From Streptococcus himalayensis (GTDB lineage: Bacteria; Bacillota; Bacilli; Lactobacillales; Streptococcaceae), in assembly GCF_001708305.1 (NCBI RefSeq), contig NZ_CP016953.1, positions 1,197,501 through 1,261,500 on the forward strand: a stretch of 64,000 nt of DNA, read 5' to 3'. The translations under genes and the position numbers were made by a program. Below are positions 18,249 through 27,371 of the stretch, piece after piece. The notes beneath the pieces are model-generated. The model did not search any database. It saw only the letters and a list, made by a program, of their open reading frames with translations, and had not been told where the DNA came from. How positions within the stretch are numbered: position 1 is the first letter of the stretch; the number at the start of each line of letters is the position of its first letter.

Positions 18249-18755
18249 ATGCTAAAAAAGTATGTTAAGAATGGTGAAATGCTGCCACCAGCGAAGCGTT
18301 TCGTCAAAATCGCCCTTATAGGTTACGGTATATTGCTAGGACTCATGTGTTTTACACCCCAGATATCCGATGGAATTGAAACACCAGGGATTGAGCACTT
18401 TGGACGTGTAGTTGTCCTACTCACACCGTTTAATTCTTTTGTTCGTCTGGGAGAAATCACCAGCATTTGGCAATTCGGAAAGGTAGTTCTCCAAAATATC
18501 ATGAATATCTTTCTGCTTTTTCCCTTGATTTTTCAACTGTTGTTACTTTTCCCCTCGCTAAGGAAGAAAAAACGGGTCCTTGTCCTTAGTTTTCTTATCA
18601 GTCTGGGTATTGAATTGACGCAGATTTTGTTAGATATCGCGTTTGATGCCAATCGAGTGTTTGAAATCGATGATCTGTGGACCAACACCTTAGGTGGTTA
18701 TCTGGCCTATCAATTGTTCAAAAAAATGTTCACATATAAAAAACCTGTGTCTTAG
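18249..18755 (+). CDS. VanZ-like membrane protein
   Basis: This 168-residue protein has about four hydrophobic segments and the VanZ-family hallmarks: an N-terminal helix followed by a loop with LTPFNSF, then LLFPLIFQLL, and a C-terminal ISLGIELTQ...DIDDLWTNTLGG block. VanZ relatives are linked to lipid II or teicoplanin tolerance, but the function here is not shown. I chose ATG 18249, 1 nt after the rlmN stop, with AGGA 6 nt upstream. A TTG start at 18231 inside rlmN is less likely. Confidence 0.82.
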   Translation: MLKKYVKNGEMLPPAKRFVKIALIGYGILLGLMCFTPQISDGIETPGIEHFGRVVVLLTPFNSFVRLGEITSIWQFGKVVLQNIMNIFLLFPLIFQLLLLFPSLRKKKRVLVLSFLISLGIELTQILLDIAFDANRVFEIDDLWTNTLGGYLAYQLFKKMFTYKKPVS

Positions 18756-18769
18756 GGGATAACTCAGTC

Positions 18770-18794
18770 TGCCCAAAGGATGCAGGGTTTTTTA
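18770..18794 (+). terminator. Weak terminator-like hairpin after vanZ
   Basis: CTGC/GCAG arms with flanking C and G bases are followed by a T6 run (GGGTTTTTT). The stem is short. Confidence 0.4.
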
Positions 18795-18907
18795 GTCTGG
18801 TTTTTTCATTTCTCAAAAACAGATGAAAAGCAGATGAAGCATAGGGAAGTATGAGATGGATTTGATATGATAGGATAGATAAAAATCATAAAAGGAGGAA
18901 TCCAGAC

Positions 18908-19756
18908 ATGAAAGGAAAACTAATTGCCTTAGTCAGCCTATGTGCCCTTGTCTTGGTTGGTTGCCATGCAGCCCCAAAGACGGAGATGAAAAAAGAAGCC
19001 ACACCTAGCTATCGCTACCACAATCTTGTCAGCTCCAAACATACGGAAGAGCTTCAAAAAGATTTACAAGAACAAGGCGTTGCAAAGGAGAATTGGCAAG
19101 CTCTATCTGCCTTTATAGATAGTTATCATCAGGATAACAAATCTTATGAAAAGGAGGCTGAGGACTGGACAAGTATGGAGCTTGGGCAAGATGCAAATCA
19201 GTTTACGACGATGTTGGATGAAGCAGAGTATAAGGAAAAGGTTAGCCATTTTCCAAAAGATCTGAACTGTCGCCAAACAGCTTTTCTGCTCCTACGCTCC
19301 CTCTTGACCTATGATACAAGCAAGGTGAGCAATTTAGCAGAACATCCAGAGTTTCAGACCTTGAAGCAGTACCATCCTGAACTGACAGAGACAGACAGTC
19401 AGCTTTATAGTCTGTTGTTTCTTGACAATCCAGCCTACAAGTCGGCAAAGGATTTGATCAAGGCTTGGAAAGATGCAGGTGTGACCTTCTCTAACAAACT
19501 ACGTCTGTTATCAGCAGTACAAAATGTAGAGGGATCTGTGATTAGCATGCATGTTGGCTTGCTGTATGAAAAAGATGGGAAGGTCTATTTCCTTGAAAAG
19601 ATGGATCCCTCCCTTCCATACCGACTCAGCGAATTCCAATCTTGGAAAGATTTCCAGGAGCATATGCTGACAGGTCGTTTCCAATTCTTTAGAGATAAAA
19701 TTGCGTTATTGGTTAATGATCAGGACTTGTCTGAGCTAGTAGACGTGAAGAAGTGA
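18908..19756 (+). CDS. Surface lipoprotein, DUF4300-like
   Basis: This 282-residue lipoprotein has a signal peptide ending in the lipobox LVLVGC, with Cys at about residue 19, followed by a short linker and a soluble alpha/beta domain. Conserved-looking segments are DLNCRQTAFLL and VEGSVISMHVGLLYEKDGKVYFLEK (read in pieces). The overall pattern resembles the streptococcal DUF4300 lipoproteins, which have no known function. AAAGGAGG lies 9 nt before the ATG, so expression should be good. It appears monocistronic. The family call is from memory of the pattern, not a search. Confidence 0.7.
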   Translation: MKGKLIALVSLCALVLVGCHAAPKTEMKKEATPSYRYHNLVSSKHTEELQKDLQEQGVAKENWQALSAFIDSYHQDNKSYEKEAEDWTSMELGQDANQFTTMLDEAEYKEKVSHFPKDLNCRQTAFLLLRSLLTYDTSKVSNLAEHPEFQTLKQYHPELTETDSQLYSLLFLDNPAYKSAKDLIKAWKDAGVTFSNKLRLLSAVQNVEGSVISMHVGLLYEKDGKVYFLEKMDPSLPYRLSEFQSWKDFQEHMLTGRFQFFRDKIALLVNDQDLSELVDVKK

Positions 19757-19852
19757 GTTGGAGGCTGGAACAAAAGGCCCTGCCTCTATATTACATTGTT
19801 TTATGGGTGTGTGCGACGCGCTCATCCTGGTTTGTCCCAGTCCCAACGGTGG
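19757..19852 (+). other. Imperfect long inverted repeat after the lipoprotein gene
   Basis: GTTGGAGGCTGGAACAAAA near 19757 can pair with TTTGTCCCAGTCCCAAC near 19831-19847, a terminator-like structure common in streptococci. The remaining gap to 20117 is AT-rich with no gene seen. Confidence 0.45.
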
Positions 19853-20117
19853 TAAGAAGCTACAAATTGTATAGGAGAATATGAAATCTAATATGTTTTA
19901 GGATAATGATTGATTCAATACTGCTTTGAATATTCTCCCTTATGCCCTGTTTTTTGGTGGATATCAATTATGTATTTGAATATTCTTCTAATGATATTAT
20001 AGTAGAATACAATTTATTTTATTAAATTTTTTCTATTCATATAGAATCCGACTTCATGTTAAAACTTGTGAAATGTTTTCGTTTTTGTTACTTTTTTTCT
20101 AAAAAACGATAAAATGC

Positions 20118-20146
20118 TTGAAAGTGTTTCCAATCCATGGTAAAAT
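20118..20146 (+). promoter_or_regulatory. ccpA promoter with overlapping cre-like site
   Basis: TTGAAA (20118-20123), a 17-base spacer and TAAAAT (20141-20146) preceded by TGG. A cre-like sequence TTGAAAGTGTTTCCA (20118-20132) overlaps the -35 with two mismatches to the CcpA consensus, suggesting autoregulation. Confidence 0.62.
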
Positions 20147-20202
20147 GGTCTTGGTAGGAATGTGAAAACGGTATTTTCATGAATAAAAAGAAAGGAAACA
20201 GA

Positions 20203-21207
20203 ATGAATACAGACGATACAGTAACGATTTACGATGTCGCCCGTGAAGCAGGAGTTTCCATGGCAACGGTCAGCCGTGTTGTCAATGGAAATAAAAATGT
20301 GAAGGAAAACACGCGTAAGAAAGTCTTGGAAGTCATTGACCGTTTGGACTATCGTCCAAATGCAGTAGCACGAGGCTTGGCTAGTAAGAAAACGACAACG
20401 GTCGGCGTTGTAATTCCAAACATCATTAGTAGCTATTTCTCAACTCTTGCAAAAGGGATTGATGATATTGCTGAAATGTATAAGTATAATATTGTCCTTG
20501 CTAATAGCGATGAGGATGATGATAAGGAAGTTTCTGTGGTCAACACCCTCTTTTCAAAACAGGTGGATGGTATCATCTTTATGGGGTATCATTTAAGTGA
20601 CAAGATTCGGTCTGAATTTTCCCGTTCACGCACGCCTGTTGTTCTTGCAGGGACAGTGGATATTGAGCACCAATTGCCAAGTGTCAATATTGACTATAAG
20701 CAAGCAACGATTGACGCCGTTAGTCTTTTAGCGAAGCGTAATGAAAAGATTGCCTTTGTGTCTGGTCCTTTGGTGGATGATATCAATGGCAAGATTCGTT
20801 TATCAGGCTATAAAGCAGCTCTGAAAAAGGAAAAATTATCGTATAGTGAAGGTTTGGTATTTGAGTCTAAATACAGCTATGATGATGGGTACCAGTTGGC
20901 GGAGCGCGTGATTGCCTCAAAAGCAACTGCAGCCTTTGTTACAGGTGATGAGCTCGCTGCAGGCTTGTTAAATGGATTGTCAGATCAAGGCGTGAAGGTT
21001 CCAGAAGACTTTGAAATCATTACGAGCGACGATACTCAAGTGGCACGTTTTACACGTCCAAATATGACTACGATTGGTCAGCCCTTGTATGATTTAGGGG
21101 CCATCAGTATGCGTATGCTGACTAAAATCATGCACAAGGAAGAGTTGGAAGAACGAGAAGTCCTCCTAGCTCACAGTATTGTGGAGCGTCAGTCTACAAA
21201 AAAATAA
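20203..21207 (+). CDS. ccpA: Catabolite control protein A
   Basis: This LacI-family master regulator of carbon catabolite control works with Ser46-phosphorylated HPr (encoded at 58660) on cre sites. The 334-residue protein has a LacI helix-turn-helix at about 5-25 (TIYDVAREAGVSMATVSRVV), the hinge RPNAVARGLA and a periplasmic-binding-protein-type effector domain. I chose ATG 20203 because AAAGGA lies 7 nt upstream and the protein then starts MNTDDTVTIYDV. The in-frame ATG at 20179 lacks a site. A cre-like operator lies over its promoter. Confidence 0.97.
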   Translation: MNTDDTVTIYDVAREAGVSMATVSRVVNGNKNVKENTRKKVLEVIDRLDYRPNAVARGLASKKTTTVGVVIPNIISSYFSTLAKGIDDIAEMYKYNIVLANSDEDDDKEVSVVNTLFSKQVDGIIFMGYHLSDKIRSEFSRSRTPVVLAGTVDIEHQLPSVNIDYKQATIDAVSLLAKRNEKIAFVSGPLVDDINGKIRLSGYKAALKKEKLSYSEGLVFESKYSYDDGYQLAERVIASKATAAFVTGDELAAGLLNGLSDQGVKVPEDFEIITSDDTQVARFTRPNMTTIGQPLYDLGAISMRMLTKIMHKEELEEREVLLAHSIVERQSTKK

Positions 21208-21213
21208 GAAAAT

Positions 21214-21250
21214 CAGGGTCTTGAGAGGAAATCTCAGCCCTTTCTTTTAT
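21214..21250 (+). terminator. ccpA terminator
   Basis: GGG..TGAGA and TCTCA.CCC arms surround GGAAA and are followed by TTTCTTTTA. Confidence 0.7.
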
Positions 21251-21267
21251 TTTTCCTGTATTTTCGG

Positions 21268-21273
21268 TATAAT
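21268..21273 (+). promoter_or_regulatory. TATAAT -10 placed 6 bases before the glycosyltransferase start
   Basis: A perfect TATAAT is followed by AGTCCT and then the ATG at 21280, so the transcript probably starts at or near the ATG without a leader. Confidence 0.5.
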
Positions 21274-21279
21274 AGTCCT

Positions 21280-22278
21280 ATGAAAGTTTTACTCTATTTA
21301 GAAGGCAAGGCTGTTCTTGAAAAGTCAGGAATTGGTCGTGCTCTCCATCATCAAATGAAGGCCTTGGATTTAGCAGGCATTCCTTATACCACGGATCCAT
21401 TAGGGGACTATGATGTGGTGCATATCAATACCTATGGGCCAGGGAGCTTGCGGTTGCTGCATAAGGCTAAAAAACAGGGCAAGAAGGTCATTATGCATGG
21501 TCATTCAACCAAGGAGGACTTTCAAAATTCCTTCATTGGCTCTAACTTCTTTGCCTCTTGGTTTGGCAAATATTTGACGCACATGTATCAAAAGGCGGAT
21601 TTTATCATTACGCCATCCGAATATTCCAAACGTTTAATTCAGGGCTATGGGGTGACTACTCCGATTGTAGCGGTGTCCAATGGGATTGATTTGAAGAAAT
21701 ACCAAAAAACACCTAAAAAAGAAGAGGTGTTTCGGAAACATTTTGGAATTCAAGAAGGCGACAAGGTCGTTGTCTGTGCGGGTCTCTATTTTAAACGCAA
21801 GGGGATTGAGGATTTTGTTGAGGTGGCAAGACGAATGCCAGATGTTCGTTTTATCTGGCTTGGGAGTATCAACAAGCTTATCATTCCACGGAAAATTCGC
21901 GACCTAGTGCTCTTTGACCATCCTGAAAATGTGGAATTCCCAGGATATTTTAAGGGAGCAGTTTTTGAGGGAGCTATGAGTGGGAGTGATGCCTTTTTCT
22001 TTCCTTCTTATGAGGAGACAGAAGGAATTGTTGTTCTTGAAGCCTTGGCTAGTCATCAACACGTAGTCTTACGCGATATTCCGGTTTATGAGGGGTGGAT
22101 TGATGAAGAATCAGCAGAGCTCGGAAGAAATGTGGATGATTTTGTGCATTCATTGCGCAAGATTTTAGAAGGTAAGGTAGATAAGCGAGAGGCGGGCTAT
22201 AAGGTGGCTCAAAGTCGCTCGATTGATGATGTCGCCTATCAGTTAGTCAAAGCCTATCAAACAGTATTGGAGATGTAA
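21280..22278 (+). CDS. cpoA: Glycolipid glycosyltransferase, CpoA-like (GT4)
   Basis: This 332-residue GT-B fold glycosyltransferase is of the type that adds the second sugar to monoglucosyl-diacylglycerol, giving the diglycosyl lipid that anchors lipoteichoic acid (CpoA in pneumococcus, IagA in group B streptococcus). Features include the N-terminal SGIGRALHHQ loop, the HGHSTKEDF segment, AVSNGIDLKKY, and the C-terminal donor-binding PSYEETEGIVVLEALA (EX7E). The enzyme probably acts at the inner membrane face. It is followed without a gap by the enzyme for the first sugar. The sugar donor cannot be read from sequence. Confidence 0.85.
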   Translation: MKVLLYLEGKAVLEKSGIGRALHHQMKALDLAGIPYTTDPLGDYDVVHINTYGPGSLRLLHKAKKQGKKVIMHGHSTKEDFQNSFIGSNFFASWFGKYLTHMYQKADFIITPSEYSKRLIQGYGVTTPIVAVSNGIDLKKYQKTPKKEEVFRKHFGIQEGDKVVVCAGLYFKRKGIEDFVEVARRMPDVRFIWLGSINKLIIPRKIRDLVLFDHPENVEFPGYFKGAVFEGAMSGSDAFFFPSYEETEGIVVLEALASHQHVVLRDIPVYEGWIDEESAELGRNVDDFVHSLRKILEGKVDKREAGYKVAQSRSIDDVAYQLVKAYQTVLEM

Positions 22279-23592
22279 ATGCGAATTGGTCTTTTTACGG
22301 ATACCTATTTTCCTCAAGTTTCAGGGGTGGCAACCAGTATCCGAACCTTAAAAACAGAGCTAGAAAAGTTAGGGCATACCGTCTTTATTTTTACCACAAC
22401 GGATAAGGATGTTAATCGCTATGAGGATTGGCAAATTATTCGGATTCCTAGTATTCCTTTTTTTGCTTTCAAAGACCGCCGCATTGCTTATCGAGGATTT
22501 TCCAAGGCTCTTGAGATTGCACGGCAATACCAGCTTGATGTCATTCATACGCAGACGGAGTTTTCCCTTGGATTGTTGGGGATTTGGATTGCTAAGGAAT
22601 TGCGTATTCCAGTTGTCCATACCTATCACACCCAGTATGAAGATTATGTGCATTATATTGCCAAAGGCGTCTTAATTCGTCCGAGTATGATTAAGTACAT
22701 GGCTCGTGGCTTCATGAGCGAGTTGGATGGGGTTATCTGTCCGAGCGAGATTGTCTATGATCTCCTCGTTAAATACAAGGTTAAGACAGAAAAACGGATT
22801 ATTCCAACAGGGATTGAGCTGGCTAAATTTGAGCGGCCAGAGATTTTAGCAGAGCATAGGGCTCAACTACGTGAGAAATTAGGCATTGCTCCAAAAACAA
22901 CTATGCTTTTGAGCCTGTCACGCATTTCCTATGAGAAAAATATCCAAGCCGTTCTTGCAGCTTTGCCAACGGTCTTGGAAGAACAGGTAGATGTCTGCTT
23001 GGTAGTGGCTGGAGATGGGCCATATTTGGCTGATTTGAAAGAGCAGGCGAGCCAATTGGGAATTGCAGATAAGGTGATCTTTACAGGCATGATTGCCCCG
23101 AGCGAAACAGCCTTGTACTATAAGGCGGCCGACTTCTTTGTCTCGGCCTCTACGAGCGAAACACAGGGCTTGACCTATCTGGAAAGTCTAGCGAGTGGCA
23201 CCCCGATTATAGCTCATGGGAACCCTTATTTGGATCACGTGATTAATGACAAGATATTTGGGACTCTCTATTATCAGGAGCGAGATTTGGCGGGAGCTAT
23301 TTTGGAAGCTATTGTTGCAACGCCGGATATGGATGAGAGTGCTTTAGCTGAAAAACTATATGAGATTTCAGCTGAGAATTTTGGGAAACGCGTTTATGAA
23401 TTTTATCTGGATACAATCATTTCAAAAGATTTTCAAAATGATTTGCATCCCGAAGAATCGATGACCAAGCGTATGGCTAAATCAGTAGTATCTTTACCGA
23501 CAAAGGCTATCTACATGCCCGTTAAAGGATCTGTTCGGATGTTTCGAGCCTCGAAAAAACAAATCAAACAAATTCAGAAGTATCTTCGGTAA
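22279..23592 (+). CDS. 1,2-diacylglycerol 3-glucosyltransferase (GT4)
   Basis: This 437-residue GT-B enzyme probably makes monoglucosyl-diacylglycerol, the substrate of the upstream CpoA-like enzyme. It starts with the acceptor-loop pattern MRIGLFTDTYFPQVSGVATS, then has HTHTEF-like IHTQTEFSLG, ICPSEIVYD, PTGIELAKFE, and the donor EX7E motif SETQGLTYLESLASGTP. The last 45 residues are basic and amphipathic (KRMAKSV, KKQIKQIQKYLR), fitting peripheral membrane attachment. ATG directly follows the preceding stop, so translation is coupled. A strong terminator follows. Confidence 0.88.
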   Translation: MRIGLFTDTYFPQVSGVATSIRTLKTELEKLGHTVFIFTTTDKDVNRYEDWQIIRIPSIPFFAFKDRRIAYRGFSKALEIARQYQLDVIHTQTEFSLGLLGIWIAKELRIPVVHTYHTQYEDYVHYIAKGVLIRPSMIKYMARGFMSELDGVICPSEIVYDLLVKYKVKTEKRIIPTGIELAKFERPEILAEHRAQLREKLGIAPKTTMLLSLSRISYEKNIQAVLAALPTVLEEQVDVCLVVAGDGPYLADLKEQASQLGIADKVIFTGMIAPSETALYYKAADFFVSASTSETQGLTYLESLASGTPIIAHGNPYLDHVINDKIFGTLYYQERDLAGAILEAIVATPDMDESALAEKLYEISAENFGKRVYEFYLDTIISKDFQNDLHPEESMTKRMAKSVVSLPTKAIYMPVKGSVRMFRASKKQIKQIQKYLR

Positions 23593-23602
23593 ATACCGAC
23601 TG

Positions 23603-23640
23603 AAAACTGGGTGAAGCTCTAAAAGCTTGCCCAGTTTTTT
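23603..23640 (+). terminator. Terminator after the glycosyltransferase pair
   Basis: AAAACTGGG..AAGCT pairs with AGCTT.CCCAGTTTT, followed by T residues. Confidence 0.9.
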
Positions 23641-23688
23641 GCTAAGAGAGGCTGACTAGTTATGAAACAGTTAAGAAAAAAATAGCTG

Positions 23689-23872
23689 ACACTCATTTAA
23701 TTTCAAAAATAGCCACAAACATATATAAAAATTTATTTTTGTTATGAAATGAAATGGGCTAAGTAAGTCAAATAGAATGCTTTTTCAGTAAATGAAAAGG
23801 ACAGTGATAAAAAAGAGGTAGTAAACATCTAAGAAAGTCGCAAAATCGCTAACTTCGATTTTCATTGAGTAT
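23689..23872 (+). repeat. Short interspersed repeat, family B, copy 2
   Basis: This 184-bp repeat is collinear with copy 1 at 12441-12629, starting ACACTCATTTAATTTC and ending TTTTCATTGAGTAT. Its right end runs directly into a truncated-looking membrane-protein frame. Confidence 0.8.
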
Positions 23873-23888
23873 TATTTCTCTTTTTACC

Positions 23889-24143
23889 ATGTTTATTCAT
23901 GTAGGATTACTATTGCTAATCCCTTATATCAGTAGTGAACAATTGGTTCGGAAATCGCTTTATGTCAATTATCTCTTGCTCTATATGCCCATAGTTACTT
24001 TTCTGATTAGTTTTGTTTATGGAGTGATATTTGACTTCAAAATTTGCTACCCACTCTATGTCTTTCTTCCCTTTCCTTTGACTATTCTGGTCTGGGAACA
24101 ATGGTTCCTCCTTTATCAAATCGCTGACACTTTTTTGCGCTGA
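23889..24143 (+). CDS. Small hydrophobic membrane protein, possibly 5'-truncated
   Basis: This frame encodes about 84 residues from ATG 23889, with two or three hydrophobic segments (FIHVGLLLLIPYI, YLLLYMPIVTFLISFVYG, YPLYVFLPFPLTILVW). The frame continues upstream only into the end of the family B repeat (TTG at 23865), and there is no convincing ribosome site before 23889. It may therefore be the 3' remnant of a gene interrupted by the repeat. I do not recognise the family. Expression is doubtful. Confidence 0.4.
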   Translation: MFIHVGLLLLIPYISSEQLVRKSLYVNYLLLYMPIVTFLISFVYGVIFDFKICYPLYVFLPFPLTILVWEQWFLLYQIADTFLR

Positions 24144-24212
24144 TGGGAAATAGTTTGGGACACCTCGTTCATTGTTTGAAGAGCTAAATAGAGAAAAAAC
24201 AGTCAAAAACAC

Positions 24213-24240
24213 TTGAAATTTCGTCCAAAGATGCTATAAT
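24213..24240 (+). promoter_or_regulatory. Promoter of the thrS T-box transcript
   Basis: TTGAAA (24213-24218), a 16-base spacer and TATAAT (24235-24240) preceded by TGC. Confidence 0.75.
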
Positions 24241-24246
24241 AGCAAT

Positions 24247-24472
24247 CAGAGACAAGTCTGTTAGGAACTTTTTTCAAGAGAGTGCGTGGTTGCTGTAAAC
24301 GCATAAAAAGCCCTGATAAGATACTCCTCTCCTAGCTTTTATGAAAACATAAAACGGTTGCTACGATAGAGCTGATTCGAGGTGCTTGCCCTATTTCCAT
24401 GAGGTAAATAGGTAGTCAGCACGAATGAAGGTGGAACCACGTTACGACGTCCTTTTGAGGATGTCGTTTTTT
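24247..24472 (+). ncRNA. T-box riboswitch (threonine)
   Basis: This leader RNA senses uncharged tRNA. The conserved T-box segment AATGAAGGTGGAACCACG lies at about 24424-24441; its TGGA would pair with the tRNA 3' end. A terminator (ACGACGTCC/GGATGTCGT, T6) follows at 24444-24472. The stem I specifier region contains ACT (about 24322-24324, within GATACTCCTCT), a Thr codon, which fits thrS downstream. Confidence 0.9.
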
Positions 24473-24494
24473 ATGTGAAAAGGAGATGACTGCT

Positions 24495-24575
24495 ACTCTA
24501 TGAAAATCACTTGCTTCACAATTGAGAATTGTGAAAGGTCAGCCAGATGAAAGGCGGTGATTTTTAAGGAGTTTA
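24495..24575 (-). repeat. Possible family A repeat remnant
   Basis: ACTCTATGAAAATCA and the palindrome TTCACAATTGAGAATTGTGAA resemble the right end of the family A element in inverted orientation. The other end is degenerate. It lies between the T-box terminator and the next gene. Confidence 0.4.
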
Positions 24576-24590
24576 AGAAAGGAAGATGCG

Positions 24591-25208
24591 ATGAATCCTA
24601 CATTTACAGCTGATAAGCTCAAGTGGACAAGGGAGCCTGCTGCTTACAGTCTATCAGATGAGGAAATCACGATAACGACCCTGCCACATACAGATCTCTG
24701 GCAGCGAACCTATTACCATTTCCGTAACGACAATGCTCCTGTGCTACAAATGGAGACAGACGAGGAATTTTTCTCTTTTGTCGTAAAGACGCAGTTTGAT
24801 AGCAAGCATCGATTTGACCAATGTGGCGTTGTGGTTTATCTAGATAGTGACAACTGGCTCAAGGCCTCGATTGAGTATGAAAATGAGACCATTCAGCATT
24901 TGGGGAGTGTTGTGACCAATCAAGGTTATTCAGACTGGGCGACGACAGAGATTGCAGCAGATGTAAGAGAGATGTGGTATCGTCTGAGCCGCAGAGGTCA
25001 AGATTTCCGTCTTGAATGTTCGACAGATGGCCAGCATTTCCAGCAGATGCGGATTTGTCACTTGCATGAAGCGAAAGAAACCATTTCCTTTGGCATTTAT
25101 GCTTGCAGTCCAGAAAATTCCTCTTTTACAGCTCGTTTCACCAACCTATCCCTAGGAGAATGTATGTGGCTGGCTCATGATGGTCAGGCACCGGATTACT
25201 TTGTTTAA
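24591..25208 (+). CDS. DUF1349-like beta-sandwich protein in the thrS operon
   Basis: This 205-residue soluble protein has no signal peptide. Its pattern ([83 protein letters not shown], each in short blocks) fits the DUF1349 concanavalin-like family, which has suspected carbohydrate-binding members and no proven role. It lies after the T-box terminator and 28 nt before thrS, so it should be induced with thrS on threonine starvation. A -10-like element between the T-box and this gene is not obvious. Confidence 0.72.
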   Translation: MNPTFTADKLKWTREPAAYSLSDEEITITTLPHTDLWQRTYYHFRNDNAPVLQMETDEEFFSFVVKTQFDSKHRFDQCGVVVYLDSDNWLKASIEYENETIQHLGSVVTNQGYSDWATTEIAADVREMWYRLSRRGQDFRLECSTDGQHFQQMRICHLHEAKETISFGIYACSPENSSFTARFTNLSLGECMWLAHDGQAPDYFV

Positions 25209-25236
25209 ATTGATAACAGAAAATAAGGAGAAAAAC

Positions 25237-27186
25237 ATGATTAAGATTACTTTTCCAGACGGCGCTGTGCGTGAATTTGAGTCTGGTGTTACAACCTTTG
25301 AGATTGCACAATCAATTAGCAATTCTCTAGCTAAAAAGGCGCTTGCTGGGAAATTCAATGGCAAATTGATTGATACTACTCGTGCGATTGTTGAAGATGG
25401 TTCACTTGAAATCGTCACTCCAGACCACGCGGATGCGCTTGACATCTTGCGTCACTCAGCAGCCCACTTGTTTGCGCAGGCGGCTCGTCGCCTTTTCCCA
25501 GAAATTCATTTGGGAGTTGGTCCTGCTATTCAAGACGGTTTCTACTATGACACAGACAATGAGGCTGGACAGATTTCAAACGAAGATTTGGCAGCTATTG
25601 AAGACGAGATGAGAAAAATCGTCAAGGAGAATTTCCCAAGCATTCGTGAGGAAGTGTCAAAGGATCAAGCGCGTGAGATTTTCAAACACGATCCGTACAA
25701 ATTGGAACTGATTGAGGAGCATTCAGAAGACGAGGGGGGCTTGACCATTTATCGTCAAGGAGAATATGTGGATCTTTGCCGTGGTCCTCACGTACCGTCA
25801 ACTGGTCGTATTCAAGTCTTCCAATTGCTCAATGTAGCAGGTGCTTACTGGCGTGGAAATAGTGATAATGCCATGATGCAACGGGTCTATGGTACAGCTT
25901 GGTTTGACAAAAAAGATTTGAAGAAATACATTCAAATGCGAGAAGAAGCCAAAGAACGTGACCACAGAAAACTTGGAAAAGAATTGAATCTCTTCATGAT
26001 TAGCCAGGAAGTAGGACAAGGCTTGCCTTTCTGGTTGCCAAATGGAGCGACAATTCGCCGTACCTTGGAGCGCTATATTACGGATAAGGAGTTGGCTTCT
26101 GGCTACCAACATGTTTACACTCCACCACTTGCTTCCGTTGAATTGTACAAAACATCTGGTCACTGGGATCATTATTCAGAGGATATGTTCCCAACCATGG
26201 ACATGGGAGACGGTGAGGAATTCGTCCTTCGTCCAATGAACTGTCCACACCACATTCAAGTCTATAAAAATCATGTTCGTTCTTACCGCGAATTGCCAGT
26301 TCGTATTGCTGAGCTTGGGATGATGCACCGCTATGAAAAATCAGGTGCCCTTTCAGGCCTTCAACGGGTGCGTGAAATGACCTTGAATGACGGTCACATT
26401 TTCGTTGCCCCAGAGCAAATTCAAGAAGAATTTAAACGGGCGCTTCAGTTGATTATTGATGTGTATGCAGATTTCAACTTGACAGATTACCGTTTCCGTC
26501 TGTCTTATCGTGATCCAGAAGATACGCATAAATATTACGATAATGATGACATGTGGGAAAATGCTCAAGCCATGTTAAAAGCAGCCATGGATGACATGGA
26601 ATTGGATTATTTTGAAGCAGAAGGAGAAGCTGCTTTCTACGGTCCAAAATTGGATATTCAAGTGAAAACAGCTCTTGGAAATGAAGAAACCTTATCGACT
26701 ATTCAGCTGGATTTCTTGCTTCCAGAACGTTTTAATTTAAGCTATATTGGAGCAGACGGAGAAGAACACCGCCCAGTTATGATTCACCGTGGTGTTATCT
26801 CTACCATGGAGCGTTTCACTGCTATCTTGATTGAAACCTATAAAGGTGCCTTCCCAACTTGGCTTGCCCCAACTCAGGTCACCTTGATTCCTGTTTCTAA
26901 TGAAAAACATGTGGACTACGCTTGGGAAGTCGCTAAAGAATTGCAAAATCATGGTGTGCGTGCCGTTGTTGATGAGCGAAATGAAAAAATGCAGTACAAG
27001 ATTCGCCAAAGTCAAACTGGGAAAATTCCATACCAATTGATTGTCGGAGATAAGGAAATGGAAGACCGTGCGGTTAACGTTCGTCGCTATGGACACAAGG
27101 AAACGCAAACCGTTAGTCTTGTAGACTTCAAAGAGCAAATCTTAGCAGATATTGCAAACTACTCTCGCGCCCCAAAAGATGCTTAG
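25237..27186 (+). CDS. thrS: Threonyl-tRNA synthetase
   Basis: This cytosolic class II enzyme charges tRNA-Thr. The 649-residue protein has an N-terminal TGS domain (about 1-60), the editing domain with [16 protein letters not shown] and CRGPH, catalytic motifs with zinc ligand Cys in [22 protein letters not shown], and [12 protein letters not shown], and a C-terminal anticodon-binding domain ([13 protein letters not shown]). ATG 25237 follows AAGGAG. The in-frame start at 25177 lies inside the upstream gene and is not used. It is controlled by the T-box at 24247-24472. Confidence 0.98.
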   Translation: MIKITFPDGAVREFESGVTTFEIAQSISNSLAKKALAGKFNGKLIDTTRAIVEDGSLEIVTPDHADALDILRHSAAHLFAQAARRLFPEIHLGVGPAIQDGFYYDTDNEAGQISNEDLAAIEDEMRKIVKENFPSIREEVSKDQAREIFKHDPYKLELIEEHSEDEGGLTIYRQGEYVDLCRGPHVPSTGRIQVFQLLNVAGAYWRGNSDNAMMQRVYGTAWFDKKDLKKYIQMREEAKERDHRKLGKELNLFMISQEVGQGLPFWLPNGATIRRTLERYITDKELASGYQHVYTPPLASVELYKTSGHWDHYSEDMFPTMDMGDGEEFVLRPMNCPHHIQVYKNHVRSYRELPVRIAELGMMHRYEKSGALSGLQRVREMTLNDGHIFVAPEQIQEEFKRALQLIIDVYADFNLTDYRFRLSYRDPEDTHKYYDNDDMWENAQAMLKAAMDDMELDYFEAEGEAAFYGPKLDIQVKTALGNEETLSTIQLDFLLPERFNLSYIGADGEEHRPVMIHRGVISTMERFTAILIETYKGAFPTWLAPTQVTLIPVSNEKHVDYAWEVAKELQNHGVRAVVDERNEKMQYKIRQSQTGKIPYQLIVGDKEMEDRAVNVRRYGHKETQTVSLVDFKEQILADIANYSRAPKDA

Positions 27187-27293
27187 GTAGCGGAGCAACA
27201 ATCGAACTTTCGAAGCAATCGATTTTGTTGTGATACCCCACACAGTTGATGAAATCTTCAGCTATGTCTGAAATTATGTTAGCATAGACAAAA

Positions 27294-27325
27294 CAATAGG
27301 GGCTGAGAAAACTCAGCTCCTATTA
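27294..27325 (+). terminator. Hairpin after thrS
   Basis: AATAGG.GCTGAG pairs with CTCAGC.CCTATT around AAAA. No long T run follows. The remaining 27187-27515 gap holds only this and the inverted-repeat element at 27372. Confidence 0.5.
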
Positions 27326-27371
27326 TGTTATAGTTTGTCATTTTTGGATACCTAATCGCTACTCAATGAAG

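Noticed and set aside
24247..24472. tRNA-like appearance of the T-box leader
   Set aside because: It has T-box and specifier features but no cloverleaf or T-loop consensus. I saw no tRNA or rRNA gene in the window.
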